Of a stretch of 64,000 nt of DNA, positions 30,854 to 39,878 are shown in pieces (position 1 is the first letter of the stretch; the number at the start of each line of letters is the position of its first letter). Both the position numbers and the translations under genes were made by a program. The DNA comes from Granulicella sp. GTDB taxonomy: Bacteria; Acidobacteriota; Terriglobia; Terriglobales; Acidobacteriaceae. The stretch is from NCBI GenBank assembly GCA_025357875.1, contig JANYLK010000055.1:62001-126000 (forward strand), in the 5' to 3' direction. The notes under the pieces are model-generated. The model was given only the letters and a program-made list of their open reading frames with translations. It made no database searches and was not told the DNA's origin.

Positions 30854-32299
30854 ATGAGTTTGGGTAGCATGACGATTGATTTGATTCGGACGGCGGTTGC
30901 GAGTGGCGCTACTACTGCGACCGCAGTGGCTGAGCAGCACTATGCAAAGATCGCGGCGGAGGATGGGCCGGACGGCAAAAACATTCACAGCTTTCTTGCG
31001 CTGAGCAAGGACCGTGCGTTGGCGCAGGCGGCGAAGATCGACGCAATGGTCGCGAAGGGCGATGCGCTGCCGGTGTTGGTTGGTGTTCCGGTAGGCATCA
31101 AGGACGTGCTGACGATGGTGGGTTCGCCTGCGACTGCGGGTTCGAAAATTTTGCAGGGCTACATGCCGCCGTACGACGCGACTGTTGTGCAGCGACTGGA
31201 GGCTGCGGGCGCTGTGATCCTTGGCAAGATGAACTGCGACGAGTTTGCGATGGGCTCGTCGAATGAGAATTCGGCCTATGGGCCGGTGCTGAATCCGTGG
31301 GCGCTGGATCGTGTGCCGGGCGGGTCGAGCGGCGGGTCGGCGGCGGCGGTAGCGGCGGGCTTCTGCGTGGCGTCGTTGGGCACGGATACAGGCGGATCGA
31401 TTCGCCAGCCGGCTGCATTTTGCGGAGTGGTGGGAATGCTGCCGACGTATGGCCGCATCTCGCGTTACGGGCTGATTGCGTTCGCGTCGTCGCTGGATCG
31501 CGTGGGACCGTTTGCCACCAACGTGCGCGATGCGGCAACGATGCTCGGCGTACTCGCGGGCAAGGACGTGTTGGATGCGACGAGTTCCGAGCGGCCAGTC
31601 GGCGATTACGTTGGCGCACTGGAGAAGCCGGTTGGCGGGCTGAGGATCGGCGTTCCGGCAGAGTACTTCGGCGATGGGCTTGACCCGGAGATTCGTGCTG
31701 CGATTGAGAAGGCGATTGATGGACTGCACGCTTCTGGCTGCGAAGTGAAGCAGATCTCGCTGCCGCATACCAAGTACGCGATTCCGACGTACTACGTGAT
31801 TGCGACGGCGGAGGCTTCGGCGAATCTTTCACGATTCGATGGCGTGCGCTTCGGCCTGCGTGCCGGCGAGGCGAAGACCCTGTCGGCGATGTATCGCGAG
31901 ACGCGCGACCAGGGATTCGGCGCGGAGGTGAAGCGTAGAATCCTGCTGGGCACGTATGCGCTGTCGGCCGGATACTACGACGCTTACTATCGCAAAGCGC
32001 AGCAGGTTCGCACGCTGCTGACTCGCGACTTTCTTGCGGCATTCAGCGAGGTGGACGCGATCGTTGCACCGGTTACGCCGACGCCAGCTTTTAAACTGGG
32101 CGCGAAGACGGACGATCCGGTACAGATGTATCTCGAGGACATCTACTCGGTCGCGGCGAGCCTCGCGGGCATATGCGGCATCAGCGTTCCGTGCGGCGAT
32201 ACAGCGGCAGGTCTACCAATGGGCGTGCAGGTGATGGGGCGGCACTTCGACGAAGAGACGATGCTGCGGGTGGCGCTGGCAATTGAAACTGCGCAGTAA
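30854..32299 (+). CDS. gatA: Asp-tRNA(Asn)/Glu-tRNA(Gln) amidotransferase subunit A
   Basis: Amidase signature '[61 protein letters not shown]'. Confidence 0.97.
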   Translation: MSLGSMTIDLIRTAVASGATTATAVAEQHYAKIAAEDGPDGKNIHSFLALSKDRALAQAAKIDAMVAKGDALPVLVGVPVGIKDVLTMVGSPATAGSKILQGYMPPYDATVVQRLEAAGAVILGKMNCDEFAMGSSNENSAYGPVLNPWALDRVPGGSSGGSAAAVAAGFCVASLGTDTGGSIRQPAAFCGVVGMLPTYGRISRYGLIAFASSLDRVGPFATNVRDAATMLGVLAGKDVLDATSSERPVGDYVGALEKPVGGLRIGVPAEYFGDGLDPEIRAAIEKAIDGLHASGCEVKQISLPHTKYAIPTYYVIATAEASANLSRFDGVRFGLRAGEAKTLSAMYRETRDQGFGAEVKRRILLGTYALSAGYYDAYYRKAQQVRTLLTRDFLAAFSEVDAIVAPVTPTPAFKLGAKTDDPVQMYLEDIYSVAASLAGICGISVPCGDTAAGLPMGVQVMGRHFDEETMLRVALAIETAQ

Positions 32300-32361
32300 T
32301 AAATAGGGTGCTTCGATTTGATGACGCGACAACTTGAACCGCCGATATTGCCTCTTGCAGA

Positions 32362-32823
32362 ATGGAAAAGTTACCAGTGAGGCATGCAATGGAGAAGCAG
32401 CCGCTCGAAGTTCAGACTCGGACGACGAACGATTGGTTTGGACGCTTTGCTGCGGTTACTTCCAGTTGGCTCGGCTCCAAGTGGGGCTTCTCTGGCGCGG
32501 CGTTACTTGTAGTTGCGTGGGCGGCATCGGGTCCGCTCTTCCACTACTCCGACGGCTGGCAACTCATCATCAACACGGGCACGAACGTCATCACGTTCAT
32601 CATGGTTTTTCTGATCCAGAACACGCAGAACCGGGATGCGCGCGCCATCAACCTGAAATTGGATGAGTTGATTCGGGCTATCGATCAGGCCGGCAACAAC
32701 ATGATCGATATTGAAGACCTGAGTGACCTGGAACTGGACGAGCTGCAGACGCGCTACGAAAAGGTAAGGGCTGCATGCCTGGCTCGTGAGGCGCGCGACA
32801 AGCACAGCGGAGAGCTGAAGTAG
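32362..32823 (+). CDS. Low-affinity iron permease family protein
   Basis: 'VTSSWLGSKWGFSGAALLVVAWAASGPLFHYSDGWQLIINTGTNVITFIMVFLIQNTQNRDARAINLKLDELI'. Confidence 0.9.
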   Translation: MEKLPVRHAMEKQPLEVQTRTTNDWFGRFAAVTSSWLGSKWGFSGAALLVVAWAASGPLFHYSDGWQLIINTGTNVITFIMVFLIQNTQNRDARAINLKLDELIRAIDQAGNNMIDIEDLSDLELDELQTRYEKVRAACLAREARDKHSGELK

Positions 32824-32832
32824 CCGTATGCG

Positions 32833-35139
32833 CTATGGGGCACCCGGAAGTTGGGGCGAAGTCAGGCTGAGGCGCGGGCCGAGGATGCGGACCAGATCGG
32901 GGATGTCGTATTTCAGCAGCACGCCGGGCAGGATGTCCTGCGGAGCGTCGATCGGCAGCTCCGCGTCGAGCAGACTGCGGTAGCTTTCGAGAGTGTGATC
33001 GATGGTGATGTGTTTCAGGCGCGGGTCGAGCACAGCCGCGTGGAGCAGTACCAGGCCGAGGTGCCCGCTGGCTTCGGCAGTGATGTTGTTGGGCTCTTCG
33101 GTGTAACCGGTAGAGAAGAGGTCGACCACGCGGATGACATCGTCCACGCGCATGCCAAGCAGCGTCTTGCCAACTAACTGGGCGCGGAGTTCGATGATGT
33201 AGAACGGGCCGAGCAGTGAGGACTTGGTGTCTTCAACGCCCGGAGGCGACGGGCGGGGCGCGGCAACGAAGACGGCGGTGCCAGCCTTCGCAAGCGAGCG
33301 GAAACGATCGATCTCACCGGCACGCTGGACGTCTAATGAGCCATCGAGGCTGTCGCGGAGGAGAAGCAGCGTGGGATGTTTTCCTTCCGTCGTCGGACGA
33401 TAGAACTCAGCGTCGATGGTGATGCCTGGATCCGTGGCGAGCCTGAGGCGGTGGCGGATGTGATCCGGATCTTCCGGGCTGGAAGCGGCGCTCACGGGAG
33501 ATGGTGTTCCGGGAACGGCTTCGGCGTTGGTGACTTCGCGAATGTCGGTCTGGAGTTGGAGGAGGGTCTGAGGATGGACTGGCGGGTGGATTTTTTCTGC
33601 TGCTCGCTTGATGGTGAGGGTGTGGACGGTTGCACTGCCCTGATAACTAGTCGCAACCTGTCCGGTTGGGGTGACTTGCAATGCTTCGGTGGGTATGCCG
33701 GGGATGGAATCTGGTGGCGGAATGGTCAAAGTCGTTGTGGCGTGAGCGGGGCTTTCGGGGTCCTTCGACTGCGCGCTGCGCGCTCCGCTCAGGATGACGG
33801 AGTTTGTGGCGGGCGGGGACGGCACGATCGGCTTTGCGGTGGAATGGGCGAGATGAATCAGGAAGAAGCGGACGATGTCAGGGTACAGCGGGCGCAGGTT
33901 TCCATGGCCGCCGATGCCGGCGATGACTTGTAGCGGGGCGGTGGGGGCGATGATGTTCGGAGTGTCGGGATTCAGCGTTGGGCCGGTTGGCGTGAGCGGC
34001 ATGGGCGCGTTCGTTGGCGTGCCGGCAGCGGTGGAGTCGAAGAGCGCGTAGAAGCGCCGGGCTTCGGTAGCGGAGGCGAGCAGTCCGGCCCAGGGAAACA
34101 TGTCGGAGACGGTGCCGACGATGGCGTAGGGACGCGGCGCCACGAGTTCAACCCAGTCGGCGAAGTCGAAGCCGGAGGAGATGAAGTTGGGGATGGATTG
34201 TTCTGCATCCTGCGGGCCGAGCGTGGGCAGAAGCGTGTCCATCGTAGTGATGTAGCAGGCGGTGGCTACGGCGTGAATGCGGCGGTCGGCAGCGGCTAAC
34301 ATTGCGGTCATGACTCCGCCGCCGGAGCAGCCGAAGGCTCCTATGCGCTCGGAGTCGATCTCCGGCCGGGAGACGAGGTAGTCGACGGCGCGCATTCCGT
34401 CCCAGACGAAGAAGCGGGCTACTGCGTCGCCGATCAGAGTGGGTTGAAGGCCGGCCTCGGCGTGCTCGCCGGTTGATGCGCCTGCGAGAGATTTGCCGGG
34501 ATGAGCGGGGTCGGGATACTGGAGCCGTTCGCCCTGGCCGATGGGGTCGTAGGAGAGTACGGCGAATCCATTGCGCGCGAGGGTGGATGCGATGGCGTAA
34601 TCGGTGGCCTTACCCGTGGCTCCGTGGCCGGGGGCGATAACTATGGCCGGAAGTTTTTGTATTCCCGCGGTCGGCGATGAGACCGCCGAACGTGGGGTAC
34701 CCGAGTCTTGTGGGATGATCGGACTTTGTGGGTCAGGTAGATAAAGCAGCGCAGTTACAGGAAAGTCTGGTTGCGAGTCGAAGAGGATTTTTTCGATGCG
34801 GAAGCCGTCGAGTTGAGTACTCCCCAGTACCTTTGCGTTGAGGGGCGTCTTTTCAAAGCTGCCGCCAACTAATCCAAGTATTTGAGCGCGAACCTCGTGT
34901 TGGCGTGCCTCGGCCTGCGCTCGGGTAGTGATGGCGGCGATAGCAGCCCGGCGTACAGAGGTCTGCTGCGCGGCGATGTCGTCTAAATATTTGTTGAGTT
35001 GATTGCGGCCGGCTTGCGCAGGACTATTGGGATCGGGCTTCGTCGATGGTGCAGGGCGTGTTGAGGACGTCGTCTGCGAGAGTGCAACGGATGAGAGGGA
35101 AATGAGTGCGCAGAGAGCGGCAGTGGAGGGGAATCGCAT
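32833..35139 (-). CDS. Alpha/beta hydrolase (acetyl-xylan-esterase-like), secreted
   Basis: Signal peptide; 'LPAIVIAPGHGATGKATDYAIASTLARNGFAVLSYDPIGQGER', 'GAFGCSGGGVMTAMLAAADRRI'. Contains REP-derived in-frame segment. Confidence 0.85.
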   Translation of the reverse strand: MRFPSTAALCALISLSSVALSQTTSSTRPAPSTKPDPNSPAQAGRNQLNKYLDDIAAQQTSVRRAAIAAITTRAQAEARQHEVRAQILGLVGGSFEKTPLNAKVLGSTQLDGFRIEKILFDSQPDFPVTALLYLPDPQSPIIPQDSGTPRSAVSSPTAGIQKLPAIVIAPGHGATGKATDYAIASTLARNGFAVLSYDPIGQGERLQYPDPAHPGKSLAGASTGEHAEAGLQPTLIGDAVARFFVWDGMRAVDYLVSRPEIDSERIGAFGCSGGGVMTAMLAAADRRIHAVATACYITTMDTLLPTLGPQDAEQSIPNFISSGFDFADWVELVAPRPYAIVGTVSDMFPWAGLLASATEARRFYALFDSTAAGTPTNAPMPLTPTGPTLNPDTPNIIAPTAPLQVIAGIGGHGNLRPLYPDIVRFFLIHLAHSTAKPIVPSPPATNSVILSGARSAQSKDPESPAHATTTLTIPPPDSIPGIPTEALQVTPTGQVATSYQGSATVHTLTIKRAAEKIHPPVHPQTLLQLQTDIREVTNAEAVPGTPSPVSAASSPEDPDHIRHRLRLATDPGITIDAEFYRPTTEGKHPTLLLLRDSLDGSLDVQRAGEIDRFRSLAKAGTAVFVAAPRPSPPGVEDTKSSLLGPFYIIELRAQLVGKTLLGMRVDDVIRVVDLFSTGYTEEPNNITAEASGHLGLVLLHAAVLDPRLKHITIDHTLESYRSLLDAELPIDAPQDILPGVLLKYDIPDLVRILGPRLSLTSPQLPGAP
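33757..33800 (-). repeat. REP-like palindromic element inside hydrolase CDS
   Basis: Minus strand GTCATCCTGAGCGGAGCGCGCAGCGCGCAGTCGAAGGACCCC, translated VILSGARSAQSKDP. Confidence 0.8.
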
Positions 35140-35211
35140 GGTCTTGCCTTGATACGCCAGTGGGAGGCAAAGGTCAAAAAAACGTCTCTCGATGCTGATT
35201 GTTGGCGGCAG

Positions 35212-35251
35212 AGAGCAACTACAGAGATTCTAGTTTCGCCAGAATGACGAT
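35212..35251. repeat. REP-like element copy 2
   Basis: gcaactacagagattctagtttcgccagaatgacga; matches copies at 30125 and 50043. Confidence 0.7.
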
Positions 35252-35364
35252 TTTGTGGGGAGACCTCGGACTACCGGCCTCAAACCGTTAGCCTAAGTAC
35301 GCTGATTAGCAAATCGCGCAGACGTTTGCGCAGGTCGCAGTTATGATTTGGTATCCGCCGAACC

Positions 35365-35877
35365 TTACCGGCCGGTTACGGGCTGAAGCTTCTTGACAAC
35401 CTCGTTCAACTGGTCCTGGATAGCGGCCAGGGAGTCCTGTTCCTTTCGCAACGCGCTCTCCGCGTCCTGAAGATCGTTCGCGCGGTCCTGGTCCTGGATC
35501 TTCATCATCGCCAGCGAAGACTTCAGTTGTTCCTCCACCTGCGTGAGCTGTCTTTTTTGTGCAGGGTCGATCGTAGCCCTGTCTCGGTCTTCGAATTGAG
35601 CGAGTTGTCCGGCAATATTCTTTTGCTGGGCCTGGATCTGCGCCACGTTTGACTTCAGAGTGTCGCGTCGCTGACTCGCCAGGTTCACCGCAGTCTGCTG
35701 TATCCCTAATTCGGTCAGCAGAATCTGGGTCGTTTCGCTGAGACGAACATCATTATGAAGTCCGCGCATTTCAACCAATATTGCTTGCAGCGTTTGGGAG
35801 TCCGTCTGAGTTGCCTGACCGAAGCAAGGCAGCACACTGAAAATTACAAGAAGAATGAACGTAGCAACGTATCTCAT
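35365..35877 (-). CDS. Secreted coiled-coil hypothetical protein
   Basis: Signal peptide 'MRYVATFILLVIFSVLPCFGQ'; heptad-rich remainder. Confidence 0.75.
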   Translation of the reverse strand: MRYVATFILLVIFSVLPCFGQATQTDSQTLQAILVEMRGLHNDVRLSETTQILLTELGIQQTAVNLASQRRDTLKSNVAQIQAQQKNIAGQLAQFEDRDRATIDPAQKRQLTQVEEQLKSSLAMMKIQDQDRANDLQDAESALRKEQDSLAAIQDQLNEVVKKLQPVTGR

Positions 35878-35969
35878 CTGACCTCGTGACGAACAATTCG
35901 CTTATCGTACCGGAACGACAGCATGGAAGGCGTCAGCGGGTTAGCTGAACATATATAGTCGGAGAAAAG

Positions 35970-36656
35970 ATGGCAACCCACTTTACCCCTGAGACTTTGA
36001 AATTTTTGCGCGGGCTGGCGCGGAATAACGATCGCGCGTGGTTCGATCCGCGCAAGGCGGTGTATGAGCGCGAGCTAAAAGCGCCCATGCTGGCGCTGAT
36101 CGAAGAGATCAATCATGCGTTCGCAGACTTTGCTCCGGAGCATGTGCGCCAGCCGCATAAGGCGATGATGCGCATCTATCGCGACACCCGGTTTGCGGCG
36201 GATAAGCGACCGTACAAATTGCATGTCGCAGCATGGTGGGTGAGGACCGGCCTGGAGAAGACTTCGGGTGCGGGTTACTACTTCAGCCTGAGCGCAAAGC
36301 AGATGGTGATTGCCGCAGGGATGTTTATGCCGACGCCAGAGCAGTTGCTCGCGGTGCGGCGATACCTAGTGGAGCATCACGCGGAGCTGCGCGGGCTGCT
36401 TGCGGGACGCAAGCTCCGTGCGGCGATGGATGAGTTTGAGGGAAACCCATTAAAGCGACCGCCACGGGGATTTGCGGGCGCGACGGAGGCGATGGATTTG
36501 CTGTTGTGCCGGAGGTGGGGAATATCGGCTACACTGCCGGCGGAGCAAGCTACGGACGCAGGATTGGTGCAGGAGATCACGCGCCGGTTTGCGCTGGCGG
36601 CTCCGATGGTGAACTTTTTGAACAGACCAATTTCGGGTGGCCCTTCTGCTGAATAG
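35970..36656 (+). CDS. DUF2461 family protein (TIGR02453-like)
   Basis: 'FTPETLKFLRGLARNNDRAWFDPRKAVYERELKAPMLALIEEIN...MMRIYRDTRFAADKRPYKLHVAAWW'. Confidence 0.9.
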   Translation: MATHFTPETLKFLRGLARNNDRAWFDPRKAVYERELKAPMLALIEEINHAFADFAPEHVRQPHKAMMRIYRDTRFAADKRPYKLHVAAWWVRTGLEKTSGAGYYFSLSAKQMVIAAGMFMPTPEQLLAVRRYLVEHHAELRGLLAGRKLRAAMDEFEGNPLKRPPRGFAGATEAMDLLLCRRWGISATLPAEQATDAGLVQEITRRFALAAPMVNFLNRPISGGPSAE

Positions 36657-36686
36657 CGGCCAGTAGTGCTGACTGGGCCAGATCGT

Positions 36687-37334
36687 TCAAGCGACGGAGG
36701 ACGCCGAGGCTGGCATGACGGAGTGGGACCACAACGTCTTGCGAGGGCCGGGATCGGTGGTCTGGATGACGGCGTAGTCGATGGGGGTTTGGCAATGGTC
36801 GCAATCAGCCCTGCACACGAGGGTGGCGGCATCCTCGTGAGTGTGCTCGGTGGTCCGCAGGCATTCGGGACATGCGATGACGATAGGAACCTGGCCACCG
36901 TTCGCCGACTTGTCTGTGGCGATCCAAATGGGAGCGGAGCCTCGCGGCCGCTTCTCCGGAGGCAAGTTTTTCATTCTGGCGGTTTCGTCGACGAGACTGA
37001 GCAGGGGTTCGACGCCATTGGCTTTTTGATAGAAAGCGTCGGCGGCGACTCCGTCGGGAACCTCTTTTCCGGAAAAGGCGCTGCTCATAGCAATGACTGG
37101 GATTGTGGGGAATCTGCGGCGCACGACGGATAGAAGTTCGAAGCCGGACATGCCAGCCATGTAGAGGTCGGAGAGGACAAGATCGGGCATGTCGGCACGG
37201 ATCTGATCGAGGGCGGAGAAGCCATCTTCGGCCGCGCGGACACGAAATCCGGATCGTCCTAGGATCGCGACGAGCAAAGTTCTAAGTTCGGCATCGTCGT
37301 CGACGATGAGCACGCTGCTTTTCGTGGCTGGCAT
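36687..37334 (-). CDS. Response regulator (REC) with C-terminal Cys-rich zinc-ribbon-like region
   Basis: 'SVLIVDDDAELRTLLVAIL...LVLSDLYMAGMSGFELL'; C-terminal 'CPEC...CRADCDHC'. Confidence 0.88.
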   Translation of the reverse strand: MPATKSSVLIVDDDAELRTLLVAILGRSGFRVRAAEDGFSALDQIRADMPDLVLSDLYMAGMSGFELLSVVRRRFPTIPVIAMSSAFSGKEVPDGVAADAFYQKANGVEPLLSLVDETARMKNLPPEKRPRGSAPIWIATDKSANGGQVPIVIACPECLRTTEHTHEDAATLVCRADCDHCQTPIDYAVIQTTDPGPRKTLWSHSVMPASASSVA

Positions 37335-37501
37335 CGAGAACCTCCGGCTGGCATTTGTGTATCAGCGCATGGTCTCAGCCGCCCAAGGTCTGAGTCTGGT
37401 CAATTTTGACCGAGATCATGGCGGTCTATTCGTTAAGGCAAACAAATAAAGGATTTGATTACCTTATCTCGGCACCATCTCCCCAAATTCAACCGCGAAG
37501 T

Positions 37502-38389
37502 TTACGCAGCGAGAGGTGGGGACTGGGCCTTCGCTTCTGCTATGAAGCTGGCCATTTGCTGGGCGAGTTGCGAGTCCACCTCGTCCGCAATTGCCATGAC
37601 GCCGACCAGAAGGACGCTGAAGTCAATTTTGTTGAGATTATTCTGCAAGGTTTGGAAGATGCTGACCTGCAACATGCGCGACTCTTCCACAAGCATGGCC
37701 GCGGTGTATCGCTGTCTTCGCCGATCGATACCGTGCTGCACTGCGGCGGAAGACCCTGGCGCGCGCTTGCCCAGGGGCACGGGAAAGCGCAGCCGGGCAA
37801 CCAGTTCGCGAAAGAGTTGGGGCAGGTGGGCGCAGCGGGCATCGTCGTCCAGATGTGCAGAGATGATGCCGGGTTCGTCGTGAACGAAGTGGATCCATTC
37901 TTCAATGGTGGATTGGGTACAGCGCTCGAGAATGTCGGCGACGCTCTGGATCACTCGGGGAATGGGGGTTGGGCCCTGCTTGAGCCGCTCGCGGATGACG
38001 CTGACCAGGTTCTCCACGCCAAGCGGCTTCACAACCACCTCGTCGGCCTGCTTGAGGAGCGCCTCGGCTGCGAGCTTCATCTCGGGATAGGCGCTGAATA
38101 TGACAGTAACTGCGTTGGGGCAGAAGTGCCGCATGGCGCTCACTACGGTGAGTCCATCTCCGTGAGAAGGCATATGCAGGTCGCTGACGAGAATGTCGAA
38201 GGTCTGCGACGCAATCAGGACAAGCGCTTGGTTGACGCTAGAGGCGGAACTCACTTCAAACCCGTTGTGTTTGAGAACCTGGGTGAGGAGGTTGAGGACG
38301 GACTCATCGTCATCGACCAGGAGAACCCTGGGATGAACAGGAAGGCTGGGTGGCAGGAGAGCTAGTTCTGCGTCGAGATGGGGCATTGG
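37502..38389 (-). CDS. Response regulator (REC) with RsbRD_N-like C-terminal domain
   Basis: 'RVLLVDDDESVLNLLTQVLKHNGFEVSSA...DILVSDLHMPSHGDGL...FSAYPE...VVKPL'; C-terminal 'CTQSTIEEWIHFVHDEPGI...LPQLFRELVARLRFP...HGIDRRRQRYTAAMLVEESRMLQVSIFQTLQ'. Confidence 0.85.
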   Translation of the reverse strand, partial: PMPHLDAELALLPPSLPVHPRVLLVDDDESVLNLLTQVLKHNGFEVSSASSVNQALVLIASQTFDILVSDLHMPSHGDGLTVVSAMRHFCPNAVTVIFSAYPEMKLAAEALLKQADEVVVKPLGVENLVSVIRERLKQGPTPIPRVIQSVADILERCTQSTIEEWIHFVHDEPGIISAHLDDDARCAHLPQLFRELVARLRFPVPLGKRAPGSSAAVQHGIDRRRQRYTAAMLVEESRMLQVSIFQTLQNNLNKIDFSVLLVGVMAIADEVDSQLAQQMASFIAEAKAQSPPLAA

Positions 38390-38463
38390 ACACCTCTCTT
38401 CTAGCTTCAGGGACCGACTTCTTAATAGCGAAAGTTTCTCATCTTCGGACTTGCATTGTCCGG

Positions 38464-39213
38464 TCAATCTTGACCGCGCAAAGCGATTGCCTGCCCGACT
38501 ATTTTGCGCTGCTTTGGAGTCTCCAACATCGCGCTCACCGCGTTGCCACCCGGCGATTGATCGTTGAGGATGACATTCAGCAGGGACTTGTGTACCCGGA
38601 TGCGGCCGTTGTATTCGATGAATCCGTGCTGGCGAAACTTGTTCATAAAGAAGCTGACCCGGGAGCGTGTCGTGCCGATCATCTCGGCGAGTGTCTCTTG
38701 GGTAATCTTGGGGATCAGTGATTCAATCTCGCCGGGCTGGCCGAACTCCGCCATAAGCAGTAGGATGCGCGCGAGGCGTCTCTCGCTGTTATTGAAGAGC
38801 TGATCGACGAGATCAGCTTGGGCGCGCATACCGCGCACCAGTAGAAACCTCAGGAATACATCAGAGAAGCCGGTCTCCGAGTGCATGACGCGGATCATCT
38901 CATCGCGCCCAATCTTGAGCGCAGTGCAGGCGGTTAAGGCCGTGGCGGTAGCGAGGCGCAAGCCGGGAACGCCGGCAACCGAATCTTCGCCGATAAAGTC
39001 GCCTGGAGAAAGCAACGTGATTGTCGCCTCCTTACCGCGATCGGAGACGACGGTAAGCTTGGCTCGGCCAGTTTTCAGATAGAAGACACAATCTGATTTA
39101 CGCCCCTGGACGAAAAACGCGTCATTGGTCTTCAGGGCAACCAACTTACGGCCCGACCCCGGGGTGGCCAGGAAGGAGGTGATGTCGAACTGTAGCGCTG
39201 TTACGTCTGTCAT
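38464..39213 (-). CDS. Crp/Fnr family transcriptional regulator
   Basis: Cyclic-nucleotide-binding-like domain and HTH 'ITQETLAEMIGTTRSRVSFFMNKFRQHGFIEYNGRIRVHKSLL'. Confidence 0.92.
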   Translation of the reverse strand: MTDVTALQFDITSFLATPGSGRKLVALKTNDAFFVQGRKSDCVFYLKTGRAKLTVVSDRGKEATITLLSPGDFIGEDSVAGVPGLRLATATALTACTALKIGRDEMIRVMHSETGFSDVFLRFLLVRGMRAQADLVDQLFNNSERRLARILLLMAEFGQPGEIESLIPKITQETLAEMIGTTRSRVSFFMNKFRQHGFIEYNGRIRVHKSLLNVILNDQSPGGNAVSAMLETPKQRKIVGQAIALRGQD

Positions 39214-39467
39214 GTATCGCCCTCGTTGGGTCGTGCTGCGCGATAGGACCTTTTGCAACGTGACGAAGACCCTGGTAGGGCTGCACCTCACCCAGATCGA
39301 AATGAGCACCCTCACACCGTTGGATGCCCATAAGACGACTTAGATAAAGTTAATGTAGTCCATCCGATTTAATATTAGTTGTGAAAAATGATCACCGGCG
39401 CAATTGGACGATGACGCGAGTCATCCTCTCAAGGAATGGCAGGTGAAATCGGTGCCGACAACATCGC

Positions 39468-39502
39468 AAAAAACCCGGAATCCCGTCCGCACGGGATTCC
39501 GG
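39468..39502 (-). terminator. Intrinsic-terminator-like hairpin on minus strand, no annotated upstream minus-strand gene
   Basis: Plus strand gcAAAAAAccCCGGAATCCCGTccgcACGGGATTCCGG; minus strand reads as 12-bp stem then GG and TTTTTT. Confidence 0.7.
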
Positions 39503-39878
39503 TAAAGGTGCTGCCGAACTTTGTCAGACCTGGAGTACCGCCTGCGGAAAGCTCAGTGACTAATCGGATGCATAACTGCGTTAGTAGTTCGCTGCAGTAG
39601 GTAATTTTTATTCGTTAGGTTGAACATTTTTTCCACCTAACCATTGGATGGCAGACACACCACCCGTAAGTGGTATGTTTTCGTCTACTTCTCCGCAATT
39701 TACACCAATCCATGGGGCTATAATTACTTATTGCCCTAAGGGCTTTCAGCCTGTGTGCTTGAGGCGTTTTACGCTTCGCACGACCATAGGTCTTGTCGAA
39801 CTCCTGCTTGAATATCCGCTGATATTGCAAGTCATCAGCCCGGCACGCACCACATCTCTCGACGAGGTTTTTTGATCC

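Noticed and set aside
30830-32042. Arg/Ser/Pro-rich minus ORFs (312 and 314 aa)
   Set aside because: Antisense to gatA, compositional shadow ORFs.
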